Assembly: GCA_038093515.1 (NCBI GenBank)
Contig: JBBPSI010000088.1
Span: 32,932-96,931 of the forward strand
DNA length: 64,000 bases
Direction: 5' to 3'
Source: Butyriboletus loyo
Taxonomy: Eukaryota; Basidiomycota; Agaricomycetes; Boletales; Boletaceae
Positions 25,867 through 38,464 of this stretch are shown one piece after another. The notes below the pieces were generated by a model. That model saw only the letters and a list, made by a program, of their open reading frames with translations, was not told the DNA's origin and did no database searches. The stretch's first letter is position 1; each line of letters starts with the position of its first letter. A program made the position numbers and the translations under genes.

Positions 25867-28800
25867 TCATGTTTCGTCTGCCTCTTCATCTTCCTTATTC
25901 GACGTCCGTTTGAGCGGCTTCAAGACACTCCACATACGTGACATGACGTTCTTGACAATCGCCTTGCTCCGCCCATACGACCGGATACGGAAAAGATACG
26001 TGAACACATACATCGCACAAATCTGTACGTCGAATCGCCAGCACCGAATCAACGTCTATCATCATCATCATCAGGAAAAAAATCATATCGACTCACGTTG
26101 AACACGATAAACGCGCAAAACAAACCCACGTCCCGCCAATGATGCCCATATTGAATGTTGAACATGCGAAACAGCCACGCGTCTGCAGTGCTGGCAGAGC
26201 AGTACAGACAGTCTGATCCACCATCTGGGTTTTGAAGGTACCCTCCCGAGCTCGAGACGAACGGATCAAGGTAGGACGCGCAAGAGTAGCCCGAGGGCGG
26301 TTGGATCACCGCAAACTCTTTGGCGGAACATTGGACCGACTGTCCAGAAAGAACTATGGGGGCGTTTCGTCAGAGTCAACAGTATTCCAGAGCGAGGTAT
26401 CGCTTACTCTGGGAGACCATTCCTTCGATGAGGTACGTATACGGCGAGATCCTATACACCCATTGCCACCAGCCAAGTTGCGAAAAGGGTTGAACGACAC
26501 CGTTGAAGGTCAACACAAAGGAAAAGAGAAAGCTGAATAGAATGCCCGCAATCTCTGCCGTCGGGCTCATCGATGCAACGGCTTGCCCGATGGTGGTGTA
26601 GTAAATTGGAAAGAGAACGCCAAGCAGGAGGTAGGTGTATCCGCCCCTATCCGTCGGGAAACCGACCGTCCAGTACCAGCAGAGGAAGAAGAGCGTCGAT
26701 CCCAGCATGTTCCATGGGATTTCCACGAGGATCTGTGACGTGACGAGCGCCGGCCATGAATATATTCGGCTGGAACGTTCTCGGATCTCGTACACTTGAC
26801 GAATGTTCAGAAAGATGACTTGAAGTTGATTCGCGAGCGGTACGCTCAGAATCAATGCCATGAACACCGCCTGGTAGAGTCTCAGTACCAAGTATCCGAA
26901 GGACGTGAAAAGTGGATACGCACAAAGAGTTTGTTCTGCGTGCCCTCGAGAGAGTTATTGCGCTTGAAAAAGGTGAATCCGATGAATAGACCGCCGACGA
27001 TGTTCAGCATCAGCTTTGCCATCAAGTAGGTCGGGCTTCTCCAATAGTGTGCAAAATTCCGCACGAGCAGCATCCATACTTGATAGACCCAAGGCGTCGC
27101 AAATCCAGAGCGGATGGCAGCAGACACAGGGGGAGTGTTCCGTCCCTCGCCAACGATGGCATCGATTTCGTTATCGGCGAGCGTCGACTCGGGGGTGTTG
27201 GTCCAAATTTGGTGCCAGTCTACATTGCTGGTTGCTGTCGCCCCAGCGCCAATGACGTCGAGGATGAATTCGGCCCTATTCAAGACATTAAGATGCTATC
27301 CTGGATGCTTATGTCGATCACAATCAAGCAAACGTACGGATTTTCCTCGGCACCGCAGTGACGCGATCCATTCCCTTCAAAATACTGGATGAGCGTCGCA
27401 GCGCTGGGTCCAACGTCACCAAAGTAGACAGTTTCGCCGCCCGCTCGCAGCAAGAGCAGCCGATCAAAGACCTGGAAAAGCTCAGCGGAGGGCTGTACCA
27501 GCCCATATCAGCACGTATCATGGACGTCCAGAAGCGATGTATACCAACCTGATGTATACTGTGTGGAGTGCCTTCAGCAACTGCGTGTGGCAACAAGAAA
27601 GATGAACGAACGTGCAAAGAATCGCTTGTCCGCTGTCTGCCAGGTCCCGCAGAAACGAGAGGATCGCCCATGCACTCTGTGAGTCCAATCCGGACGTGGG
27701 TTCGTCCAAGAACAACAACAGCTTTGGCTGGAAACAAAAAGTTCATGAACTGACTCGCCATCGCGAAGAATCGAGAAACGCGTGTACCTTGGCGGCCAGT
27801 TCTACCCCAATGGTCGTTCTCTTCTTCATTTCAACGCCAAGCGAGCCGACTATCGCATCTTTATAAGCGCCCAGCCCACACATCCTCAAGCACCTGTCGA
27901 CACTACAAGCAAAGCCTTAAGAGTCGGCACAACCCCGAGCCATGAAATAGCTTACTAGGCTTCTTTCTCAGCTTCTGGAACGCTAAATGGCTGTCTCAAC
28001 TTTGCCGAGAACAGCAATGCCTCCCTAACCGTCATCGTCGCAAGGTGCGTGTCTGTTTGCTGGCAGTAACCACTGACAAAAGTTGAGCATGACCTCCGCA
28101 CAGGCGAGTTGCTCAACTCACGTCTGGGCTTGGAAATCGGATGGAAGAGGGTGACCGTTCACGAATCGAGTCCCCGAAACAACGCCTATTTCGGTGCGCT
28201 CTGCCAGCACGTTCAGGAGGGTCGTCTTTGAAAGAGCAACATCAACACTAGCAAACTTCAGGAATTCCTATTGAATATACATACCTTCCCGGCGCCAGAT
28301 TCACCCATGAGCGCCGTGAGTTTTCCCGGAGCGACATAACCAGAGACGTCGTTAAGGAGTCGTCGGCCTGCGACCTCGTAGTTTATGTGTTGCCAGGTGA
28401 ACGTGTTCCTCATCTTAGGCTGGTGCTCCAACACTTCGCGGATATCCTCTCTGTTCTTCCTCCGTGCATCCGATTCCGAGGTTGTAGAACTTGGAACCTT
28501 TGTCTTCTCTTCGTCCAAATTTGACCCAGAGGATGTTGCAGTATGAATACTAGGAGGGTGTGAACCTTGCTTGAATAGTACAACAGAAGTTGCGCCAGCC
28601 AGACTGGTGTTGAACTCGGTAAAGATAAGGAGGACGATCATGAAGAAGACCGCAAAGGCAATCACAATCCCAAAGTTCTGATACGATACAAGGTTAGCTG
28701 GAAAAGATGACAAAACTGTGACCTACCCTCCACAGGTGACTGTACAAATAACCGTAGGAGAGAAACACGAAGCGATTCCCATCGACAAATGGGTTCCCCG

Positions 28801-31497
28801 CTTGAGAACCGACTGTCGTACACGCTTTGTTGCTGTCAGGGAACGAGCCATACAACGGACCACTTGGCACGAGCGTGCCGCAAAATCCGTCTATAGTATG
28901 AAACTCGTTCACCAAGAGGGACTCAAATGAATATCTGATCGGCTAGTACTCTCTTTGAGCTCATGTACAAAGGAGGGAAATAGAGGACGACTTGCGTTGA
29001 TGTAGGTGATCCACCGCAGAGCACCGATCATGGACGGTTGTGGTATGATGTACCCGGCTAATTGAAATGCATGAGGATATCGACTGCAATCTGTTAGTGG
29101 TGAAGCACTGACTGTACAAGGACACCACCAATATGAGAATTCCAGCAAATGCTTGAGCTGGTGCCTCCGATTTAAACGCTGCAGCTAGACCACGAAACAG
29201 GGCTTTTCCTAGGAGTGCGGTGACGAACTCGAGTAGGAAGAATATACTGTCATGGAAGCCAAACATGAGCAAAGGCGCGAGGGAGGATGCGTCTACGCAC
29301 AAGAATTGACCCGCAGTGCGTTGAAGCCCAACCAAGAAGTATAGGACGATGCTGTACAATAGCAGGATAATGAACGTGATCGGCACGTCGACCAGAGTCA
29401 ACGCGATTGCTTCAACAAAGGGGTGGTACATGGCTGCCTTGTAATGTCGCTCGACGATCGGCCTCAGGGCAAAGAGCGAGGGGATCTCTGACATCGCAAA
29501 GAGCGCAGGCAGGAATACGGCACTGTGAAAGTCATTAGGCAAGAAGAGATAGACGGAGAAGATCTGACAAGAATAGAATCCCACCGCGAGAATAATACGC
29601 TGTGGTATTTGTTGACAGTTGCAGGAACGTCGTCCCGAGAATGATGGCTTGCAGGATGAATACGCTGGAGTCTGGTTGGTAACGATGTTCAAAGAGGCGT
29701 AAGAGACCCTCACCATATATTTATGATGATAAGTGAAACAGAGCCAGCTTGTATCTGAACTCTCCTGCCCATCACGCTTCGGATTTGCATCGGGATGGAA
29801 ATCGTATACGGGCTTTGCTTCTGCATGTGTCTCGCACGCTCCGCCTTGGCGCTTTCACGATATGCAGAAATCAGGTCTTTTTTTCCAACGTATTGTTCTC
29901 GAAATGAAGCCATGTCTGAGATGTTGTCCTGCATGATCGATGATAGCCGGTAATATTGCTCGAACCCTTCCGACGTCGAAGGAACACCACGCGCACCATC
30001 CTGGACCCGACGCCCGTTGGGATCCGTTACGGAAACCAGAAAGTCAGATGTCGTTTGCCGGTCCGCTGGTTCGTATCCCATGCCGATGAAGTACTGCCTC
30101 GCCTCGTTTGCTGGACCAAAATAGACCATTCGACCTTCGTAGATCAAGCAGACTTTGTCGAACATCTCATAGAGTGACTCTCCTGCTTGATAAATCGAGA
30201 CAATAGTGGCCACCCTGACGACGTTAGTTGCAATCCGTAAAGCATGCACATATTCAGCAGCGGTGGACGCGTCCAGACCTCGTGTCGAGCTGAAGGAGAG
30301 TGTGAACACCACAAGCTTCAGGAAAGAGTCACGCGTACTTGTCCCAGCAGGTCAACAGGCTCCTCGTTGCCAAGGTTTCGCTGATAGACACTCTTTTCTT
30401 CTCCCCACCGGAGACGCCTCGCAATGCAGCATCGCCGACCGGCGTTTTCTTCACGTGTCGTAGGCCAAATAAGGTCATCAAGACATCCGTGATTTGCATC
30501 CAAAACTCTTTGCGCGACAATCCTTGAACACGTGCCTGAGGAACGCGCGTCTTTGCGGCGAAGCCGATTGTCTGCTCGACGGTCAGCGATGGGAAATGTA
30601 CGTCTTCCTCTGGGCAGTATTGGACATCTCCACGATAGTGAAGGCGAATGTCGTCTGGAGAAAAAGAGTTGTAGCAAACCTCCCCTTTGACGGCATGGAA
30701 TTCATCGCGCCGATTCGCCAATACTTTGAGAAAGGTAGTACATCCTGATCCCGGCCGGCCTAGAACAACTGATCATATCGTCAGCCTCTAGGCAAGTTCA
30801 GCGATGCAACAACATACGAAGCATCTCGCCGGGACGAACGACACCACGAAAGCCGCTAATGATCTCACGCAAGTGCGGGTGTCGGAAGTTCTGGACGGCA
30901 TCCACAATGTTCGCCGGGTTCAAATTCGAACCGAGCGTGGATTGCAAAGAGGACGAAGCGCCTTTTCCAACCACACGAAGCTGATCGAACAGCACTCCGA
31001 GCTCGCGTGACTTGATGTCAGCCTCACCACGCCTGCGAACCGAATCTCGAGTCAGTACGAAACGCAAGCTTGCAAAATTGTAGATTGCACCTCTTCAGTA
31101 TGTCCCGTAAAACTGCCTCAAGGTCGAACGCCTCGCCAGCCACGTCTGCAGTCGCAGGTCTCTGACCAGGTGTTCCCAGGGTTTCCTCAGGACCCCCGAT
31201 CTGTGTTCGCTCGCTTGGAGCTGCTGACATCCTACTCAATGTGTGTCGTAGTGCGCCGACCCCTCGCGGATCGAAATAGGCCAGGTTTGTGTGAGAGGTA
31301 GAAGACACCGCACGAGGTCGGTTGCGTCCTCGACCTTGCTGTGGCTCTCTCTGATCTGCCCGACTCGCAGGATCGGCCAGACCGAGTACCCCATGGAGAT
31401 AATCGGTATTCCCCAAGTTTTCCAGCGCCGCATCGACAGAATCGGGCAGGGCTTGTTCACCGTCCTGAGTGTTGTCGCTTGGTGACATGATGGACAT
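25867..31497 (-). CDS. Full-size PDR-type ABC transporter (ABCG family)
   Basis: Reverse-architecture (NBD-TMD)2 exporter of about 1,450-1,500 residues, typical of plasma-membrane pleiotropic drug resistance pumps. NBD1 has the fungal degenerate Walker [15 protein letters not shown] (Cys for Lys) near 30745, signature [11 protein letters not shown] near 30390, Walker B region [12 protein letters not shown] formed across an intron near 30330, and [11 protein letters not shown]2 has a canonical Walker A GESGAGK near 28290, [17 protein letters not shown] near 27690, and H-loop TIHQPSAELF, which is assembled through a 10-base micro-exon (27549-27558). Two transmembrane domains follow the NBDs at about 29700-28600 and 27100-26000. 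The start at 31497 gives [13 protein letters not shown] and a hydrophilic N-terminal extension. The end is the TGA at 25867. There are at least a dozen introns, and no break was seen. Confidence 0.94.
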
Positions 31498-33376
31498 AAT
31501 TCACTGGTCGGTGAAAAGGTTAGATAGACAACATGGAATAATAGGGGACTCTCAGAAGCCTACCTGACTAATGATCGATCATAGCTTTGTGTGAACGAAA
31601 CCAGGCTGAGTCGTAGGATTAGTAACAAAACAGTCTGAAATGGCGCGCAAATCCCACCTGGCTCACCTCCGCTCTCGACGCTCTCCCCGGTTGTGCATCG
31701 CCACATTCCTACGTTCCTTATCTGCAACAATCAAAGGTCGAGATAAACATCGTATCACCGCGATGTCGACGACAAGGCCCAAGGACTGGAAGCTCGCACT
31801 TTGAAATTCACCTGGGCTGGAAAACTAATGCGCTTATCGTTTACTCAAAGATCAAGAGATTCTGCGCGAAATGCGGCTACACGAAAAGACAGGATCTCCG
31901 TATTCTTCTAGGGTAAAATAACTGCAAGCGGATGGATTGTATTCATCCTCGAGGTACTCACCAAGGAATCTCATTGAAACGACCCAATTACATGTTCAAA
32001 AAACCGATATTGAAAGCGAGCTTACGGTAAGTATGTTCCAATCGGTGGGGGATCAGTAGATGTAATAAAGGATTGAGTACACAGATGAAATGTGCTGAGA
32101 TGGAGAAAGGCAGCGAATCACAGGAAGAAAACTGAAAGAATGTAAATTAGTGGTTAGCGCACCGTACAAAAACTGCCACCTGCCTGAATCGTTATCTATA
32201 TTGTAATGGCAAGGTCGGGCAAAGATGAAGTTGGGAGACGAGATTAACGAAAATCGACGCTTCGCGGCGCTTCCCAAGTCTCTGAGTGTCTGCCAGATCC
32301 TTTTCTAAGTGATTCGTCATGTTTCAACAAGAATGAGACTGCATTCCGGCATATTGCTCACGGGAAGGCTTATTGGTGGGTATAACGAGCCTTCGTTGGA
32401 AGAATACACGTTTTTTGTAACAACGGTTCCGTTGGTGTTCTCTGTTGCGCCACTCTGTGATGGTTGTAACACAGACCTAGACTCGATGGAGAATCTCTGA
32501 TAAGGTGCACTATGCTCAGGACCCGTTGGCTCGGGACTGGATTCGACTATTTACTCACAGGTACGAAACTCTGAAAACGCTGAGGTGAAGAAGGAACTGC
32601 TTGATAAACAGAGTAGTCGTGACTAGCATGTTGTTTATCCTAATTGTGTGCCAGTGATCGTCAGCCTGGAACGGGCTATATGTCGGAAGAGTCACTCACC
32701 TCACTAGCGTACATATAACTCGACGATGCGCCATAGGGATGGTGGATCATCCTGAAGCACAGAACATTGGATGGAGAGGAAGAGAAATCGAAACTTGAAT
32801 TAGGAAGTCCCCGGAACCTCCTCGGACACTATCCCTACTTGAGCAACGGATTTCCGTATCTGCGAGTGGTAGAGCGGAGGCCGCAGTACTCCCTGTAGGA
32901 TGAGAAAGAGTAGGAGTGGGGGTAATGACAGGCGCGGGTAAGTCGGTGGGGCGACAGCAAATTCATCAAGTGATGTTTTCACTGCCAATGGATATAAGTG
33001 TGCCCGGGCCCATATTAGCCGATGTGTTTGATGTCACCCGAGAGCAGCTCATCCTCGCAACGACATTTGAACAGCAACAGCCGTGACTGGGTACACACCC
33101 ACGTCGATATGTTATACTTTCGATGCCATTTCCGGGACCTCGACCTTGTTCGATTACACGCGGACTGAAATGATTAACTCGAATGTTCCAAGCGACATTG
33201 GGCGTCCGAATTGATTTGAATTTGGGAAATTGAAAACCTGAATCGGAACGGTTCGGTCCGCTCAACTGAGTCGACCCAGTCCATCAAGTTAGAACGACCC
33301 CGTGAACCAGTTCGATGCCCTGCGCGTTTATAGGATGCGAGAACGGCTACCCGGCCTCGAGACTAAAATACGCCAG
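31498..33376. other. ABC transporter upstream region and unassigned DNA
   Basis: This stretch holds the promoter and probable 5' leader of the PDR transporter. The region 31,500-32,050 has several GT/AG pairs compatible with leader introns. No supported coding sequence is seen; an AT-richer stretch follows from about 32,000. Confidence 0.5.
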
Positions 33377-33560
33377 GATCGCCTTATCCCAGTGTCCGTC
33401 TACTAAGGCTGTGGATTTTGGACAATCCCGAACCACAGCCTGGCTCCTGTGCGGAAAGTCTATTGCTCACACCAATTATGCCACCTGAGGTCACTCTTAG
33501 ATTCGCGGAAGGAGATCTGCGGCCAAACCAGTTGTAGATCTTCAATCCGGTGAATGGAGA
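33377..33560 (+). pseudogene. 3' fragment of a beta-trefoil (I66-like) gene
   Basis: The fragment corresponds to exons 3 and 4 and the intron between them of the gene at 41435-42101. The third-exon equivalent is two bases too long and so out of frame. The fourth carries a TAG where the conserved Trp codon of PSQLW should be. Exons 1 and 2 are absent. The 3' flank (33570-33780) is an inverted counterpart of 33980-34138, placing it tail-to-tail with the intact copy at 34139-34802. Confidence 0.7.
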
Positions 33561-34138
33561 ATTATGCACCTCAAGACACAATTTGGAGAGGAAATGGTTG
33601 TAATTGCTTGGGATGATCGTGGTCATGCTCGTCGTCGTGTACGATATTGAATCGAAATGTACGGAACGTTGAATGTTACAGTGATGCAGAAACGTGAGCC
33701 ACTGCAAAGAGTATTTGACACATCGAGATTGAGACCTCCGTTCTAACTTGATGGAGTACATTTGCACATGCTAATGTAGCTTTCAGCGAGATGAAACAAA
33801 GTAATCAAGCAAACATTGGAAGTCATGGATCAGTACTTCAATAGTTACTTTCCACTCACGCCACTTTTTTACTCGACGAGAATGAATAAGCGTTGCCGGT
33901 GAGTAAGTTTTAACCACTACTGAATCTTTCCTGTCGAGATCGATAGGCCGATTGCTACCAACCTGGTCATACGCTTTGCAGTGGTTCACGCCTCTGAGTA
34001 TTATCACTGCAACATTCAACATTCCATACGTTTCGATTCAATATCGTACACAACGATGAACATGGCCACGATCATCCCAAACAGTTGCAACCATTTCCTC
34101 TCCAAATCGCTCTGTGCTTTGAGGCATTCCGTCGTTCT

Positions 34139-34802
34139 TTAAAGCGCAGGTGCAGGAACGAAGCTCCACGTCTGGCTTGGCAGCGGAAACTCTGAGACTC
34201 TGAGAGTGACCTGTAATGCAATTGGTGTGAGCATCAATTACTTGTGATCAATAAACTTTCCCTACAGGAGACTGGGGTGACGCATCGGCCAAAGTCCAGA
34301 AGCTCTGTGGCCTGATAGGGCTGGCTTGCGCAATCCTGGCGTATTATAGTTTGCATGTTAGCCGCGGAATACTACTGCAAAAGGCAAATAGGGACTGACG
34401 TGTAGGAGTTGCCCGCCCCTCCTTGAATCAACCAGGCGGTTGGCTGCATATTGACGGATACGAAAACGCTCTGATTAAGTACTGTGCTTGGCCGAGAAGT
34501 CCCGCCTTCTTCAACGGCTAGAATGTAGGTTCCGTCCGGCTGCCTGGTGGTGATCCACTGAAAGAGAGCAAGGCTCCAATAAGTACATCACTCCATCATA
34601 TAGGAAAATAAAACTCCGAGACTTTGAACGGATAACACGAGCGTCGATTGCGCTGAACGAAAACTAGTGGACTCACAACATTGTCTTGGCCGCCCGCGAT
34701 GACAGGGTCTGTGTCCTCGGGACCTTTATACGCACCCACCGGTAAGGCTGAAGGACTCTGGGCAAGTCGAATAATATATCTCCCGCTTGGAAGGCCACTC
34801 AT
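34139..34802 (-). CDS. Beta-trefoil protein, I66 (cospin-like) inhibitor family, copy 1
   Basis: Four exons (34677-34802, 34400-34557, 34266-34335, 34139-34210) give 141 residues. The pattern MSGLPSGRYIIR...PVGAY, then W....DGTYILA, W.IQGG..NSYTI, FWTL and SQTWSFVPA matches the three-fold beta-trefoil layout of mushroom I66-type peptidase inhibitors (cospin family). There is no signal peptide, as is usual for these cytosolic defence proteins. The inhibited protease and the reactive loop cannot be read from sequence. Copy 2 (37724-38394) and copy 3 (41435-42101) have the same exon phases. A TATATAAG box lies ~72 bases upstream of the ATG. An alternative reading is a related beta-trefoil lectin. 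Confidence 0.72.
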
Positions 34803-34872
34803 TGTTGGTAAATGTGCTGTATGGAGTAGCGATGGGGATTTCTGAATGAGAGGAGTGTGGACAAGCCCCCGC

Positions 34873-34880
34873 CTTATATA
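34873..34880 (-). promoter_or_regulatory. TATA box of beta-trefoil copy 1
   Basis: TATATAAG on the minus strand, within GCGAGTATATAAGGCGGGG, ~72 bases upstream of the ATG. The same context is conserved at 41345-41352 (copy 3) and, with one changed base, at 38465-38472 (copy 2). Confidence 0.7.
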
Positions 34881-35096
34881 CTCGCTCGTGCGGGTGGCCT
34901 AGCCTCGGCCAATTATCGTGCGCCCAATTGCAGCACGTCACCTTGGTCAGACAAACTCGGTCACCGATAAAGTTCGAGGGTGCCATGCTGGTAATGGCGT
35001 TCATTTCTTGTCAGTTGTACTCCAATCAACGAAGCCGCAATGGGGTGCTTGAAATAGTGGAGGGGATGATGAATGCTTCGAACGCCTCATAATGGT

Positions 35097-35640
35097 TCAC
35101 CTGACCTTGCCGCTCATGTTACGCCGCAACGCACAGCCAGCTTTGGGGGTAATGCGGGACGGTCTGGGGGGAGAGAGGTCGGACGACATCATGCTCCAGA
35201 CTTGCTCGGTAGTACCTTGTCGAAAATCTAAGCAGTGAGTACTTGAGTGTCTAGTCCCGACAGAACCTCGAAGAAGGCCGTCACACGCGAGTGATTCAAT
35301 TCCTACCATGGAATCGCATGCGACGCAAGGATGATGAATGATGAATGATTGGTCGAAGCCTCATACCAAAGGTGTACGTCGAACGTTTGGGCTGTGAGCC
35401 ACGTACTGAATTTGGTCCCCCCACTGCCGCCAATTGCCGACAGCTTACTACTCATTATTAAATTTGACCTATGAGGAATGCGAGCCCCCGTTGCGCGAGC
35501 TGGTTGAAGCGACAGTACGTCGACGTGCGTAGTAAGAATGAGGAATTCACCATCTTGACCAGATGGCGCAGTGCGCTTGCTGATTACCAAAGGTATTGAA
35601 ACCAATTAATTTGCAACTTCGGCCACTAACGCGCCGCAGT
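35097..35640 (-). pseudogene. Relic of the cluster's unrecognised ORF family, block 1
   Basis: The sequence aligns with the long open copies at 37068-37466 and 40363-40680 in DNA around STWLTAQ and in the later part encoding CDGLLRGSVGT, but the reading frame differs between segments. The equivalent in block 2 is at 38707-39420. I do not recognise the family and cannot exclude an intron-containing functional version. Confidence 0.45.
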
Positions 35641-36670
35641 GCCCTGTCTGTGCATTTGTCTTCCGCTCCTTTTACACCTCCTCGACATCCGGGTCCTCCA
35701 ACCCTGCTGCCAACATCAATTTCTTGGACACCAAAAACAGGAGGGTTGTAAAAATGTGCTGGCGGAAGGTGTGGACCACGATGGATGAGAATGAAGGAAA
35801 TGCAAGCCCTCCTGGAGACCAGACGCGAACAAGAACTACGATGCCTACAGCGGACAGCTTGTTCGATGATGCCTCAGCAGTGAGTCAGCACTGATTTCGA
35901 TGGAGAAGAAGCCGTGTCAGACTGCGTTGTCGACATGCGCGCCGGTGGGAGGACGCGCCGGAGTGGTCGAGACGAAATCGGCACCAGGACAACCGAAGTG
36001 GCCGTCGATGTCGAAGATGGAACCGAGTTTCACGCTGTATAACCGTGATGTGGAGTTTGCGAGGGAAGCTATGTTTAGCAGACTCTGCTAAAGGTACCGT
36101 CCAGGATTTTGCTATCGAAGGTGCCTGTACGCCATCGACCACCAGTTCGTAGAGGAGGATGGTATGACTTTGCTGTATACAAGGTGTACGAAATGTGGGA
36201 TCATGCTATTCCAAGAAGCTAGCTCAGGGATGCTGTGAGTAGTACGAATTCGCGTTTTCAGAGACGTGGATGATGACTTTAAATTGCCAATCAGGTTGTC
36301 CGGGCTGAAGGATGATCATGAGTGCCCACAAGTTGATCCTCATCCATTAGAACGTTGAGATCGACCGCACGCGGACGAGGCTCGACGCATGATCGGTACT
36401 CTGCCGAACACCATCTCGAATGCATCGACTAAACGCTGCAATTCAATGGGAGATAGGTTCGCCTCAATCAGGCCAAGGACCGCGAATGGTGATATGAAGC
36501 AAGGGACGTCGGAACAGAGACACGATGCACAACTCGGACGGTAAAGGATAGGCTCCTAAACCAGACCTAGAGATCAGAAGACAATTGTGTTGATAATCTG
36601 AAGCATAAATGTTTCGAGACAGCCAAAAACGCGACAGACCAATCAAGTCACTCCAGTTGTCTGCAGCTAC

Positions 36671-37410
36671 ACTTTATTTATTTATTTAAATCCAATTCCT
36701 GTCCCTTGTGGGGTAACTTCTACCCTAGGTAGGACCTGGGACAAACAATCCAGTCCAAGGGGCCCCTGTGCGCGAATGTGCAAATGCGAGGCTGCCCGTC
36801 GGCCGTTTTAGATGCCCAAAGCTTAAAAGTTGCAGTAGCTTGTTATTACATAGCATTGGGTGATGGCATGGGTTCGGAATGCTTGCCATGGTTGTTCAAA
36901 TACTCGGGCCGCCAACGGCGACCACATGTACAGTTGAGGCGTAGCGAAGATTGGATAACATCATGCTCCGTCATTGCCCCAGCCTTGCTCGGCACCTTGT
37001 CCAAAATCAAATATCTGATTCCGACGGAACCTCGAAGAAGGCCATCACATGTTTGTGACACCCTGAGTTATTCCATTCCTACCATGGAATAATCGGGTTG
37101 CGTCCGAAGATGGACCCGAGGAATGATTGATCGAAGCCTGATGCCAAATGTGAAATGGGTGAGCCACATAGTTTGGTCCTGATGGATGTCAATTCCCACT
37201 TCGCTGCTACTCGGCTCGTCATTAAATTGTCCTGACGGGGATTGAGTGATACCAAAAATTGAGTGTGCCTCGTGGTGTGGAGTGGACTTGTAAGCTTCCC
37301 CGGTCAGCTCGAGCCGAGCAGGCCAGCGATCGAAACCGATTGCGATTTTGCGATGCCACGATGAATCTTGAACGAGATGACCCATGGGTTGAGAATGTAG
37401 CTGGACAATC
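36671..37410. repeat. Inverted sub-segment within the duplication
   Basis: Bases 36951-37410 are the reverse complement of about 40343-40800. In block 2 that sequence continues directly from the duplicated block. In block 1 it is flipped, with the octamer CAGCTACA at the left edge (36664-36671) and its complement TGTAGCTG at the right (about 37397-37404). About 280 bases (36671-36950), including a TTTATTTATTTATTT run, have no counterpart in block 2. Confidence 0.7.
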
Positions 37411-37466
37411 TTCGCCGCGCCTCGACTCACACCAAACTGTACCTCACATCCCTTCGTACACATCAT
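37068..37466 (-). CDS. Unrecognised ORF, inverted copy
   Basis: An open frame of 132 codons whose last ~105 are nearly identical to the ORF at 40363-40680 (shared segments RKIAIGFDRWPARLELTGEA and MWLTHFTFGIRLRS). Amino-acid similarity is maintained in both copies and the stop position is the same. I recognise no domain. The frame may be one exon of a longer gene: the DNA similarity with relics at 35097 and 38707 continues past the stop, into CDGLLRGSVG. It sits in the inverted sub-segment. Confidence 0.4.
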   Translation of the reverse strand: MMCTKGCEVQFGVSRGAAKIVQLHSQPMGHLVQDSSWHRKIAIGFDRWPARLELTGEAYKSTPHHEAHSIFGITQSPSGQFNDEPSSSEVGIDIHQDQTMWLTHFTFGIRLRSIIPRVHLRTQPDYSMVGME

Positions 37467-37723
37467 CCCAATATTTACTGCTTTGATTCCATCTCGCCGG
37501 AAACAGCATTAACATGTGCAAAAAGCTAGAACGGAGGGCTCAACCTCGATTCCTGAAAAGTACTGTTCGCAGTGGTACGCGTCTCTACATCACCGTAATA
37601 TTCAATACTCCGTACACTCCGATTCAACACAGTACACGACGACGAGCATGGCCATGATCATCGCAAACAGTTACAACGATTTCCTCTCCAAACCGTTCTG
37701 TGCTTTGAGGCACTCCATCACTC

Positions 37724-38394
37724 TTAAAGCACAGAAATGAAGTTCCACAACTGGCTTGGCAGCGGAATCTCTGAGACTTTGATAGTGACCTGTGACACAA
37801 TTGGTGTGAGCATCGATTAGTCGTCATCAAAATGACGTTCCCCACAGGAGACTGGGGTGCCGCATCGGCCAAAGTCCAGTACTTCAGCCCATCGCCAGGG
37901 CCGGTTTGCGCAATCCTGGCGTATTTTAGTTTGCATGTTAGCGACGGAATACTACAGCAAAAGGTCGATGGGCACTGACGTGTAGGAGTTGCCCGTCCCT
38001 CCTTGAATCGACCAGGCGGCTGGCTGTATGATAACACTAGATACGATAACGCTCGCACTAAGTACTGCACTTGGTCGAGAAATCCCGGCTTCTTCAACGA
38101 CTAGAGCATAGGTTCCGTCCGACCTCTTGGTGGCGATCCACTGAAAGAGAGCAAGGCTCCAATCAGTATACTGCCCCACCACATAGGAAAGGAAAACAAA
38201 GAAAACTCCGAGACTTTGGACGGATAACACGAGCGTCGATTGCGCTGAACGAAAACTAGTGGACTCACAACATTGTCTTGGCCACCCGCGATGACAGGGT
38301 CCATGTCCTCATGACCTCGATACGCACCCACCGGTAAGGCTGAAGGACTCTGGGCAAGTCGAATAATATATCTCCCGCTTGGAAGGCCACTCAT
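37724..38394 (-). CDS. Beta-trefoil protein, I66 (cospin-like) inhibitor family, copy 2
   Basis: Exons 38269-38394, 37980-38140, 37846-37915 and 37724-37789 give 140 residues with the same phases as copy 1. The first exon is almost identical to copy 1, differing in a few residues around PVGAYRGHEDMDPVI. Exon 2 is more divergent (W.ATKRSDGTYALVVEEAG) and the C-terminus is PSQLWNFISVL. So the N-terminal strand is held constant while surface loops vary, as expected for inhibitors diverging in target range (inference). The TATA element is CATATAAG instead of TATATAAG. The gene is intact, with splice sites conserved. Confidence 0.72.
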
Positions 38395-38464
38395 TGTTGG
38401 TAAATGTGCTGTATGGAGTAGCGATGGGGATTTCTGAATGAGAGGAGTGTGGACAAGCCCCCGC

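Larger units (their letters stand above)
33980..36670. repeat. Segmental duplication, block 1
   Basis: About 2.7 kb that recurs in direct orientation at roughly 37563-40345, offset ~3.6 kb. Both blocks contain one minus-strand beta-trefoil gene, its TATA promoter, a minus-strand ORF-family relic (35097-35640 / 38707-39420), and a module with the frame FLDTKNRRVV (35690-35880 / 39480-39660). Local identity looks high, with small indels and one MITE difference. Confidence 0.8.

Noticed and set aside
27480..27720. Frame [18 protein letters not shown] after the NBD2 Walker B of the ABC transporter
   Set aside because: It is intron read-through. The spliced H-loop TIHQPSAELF restores the family motif.
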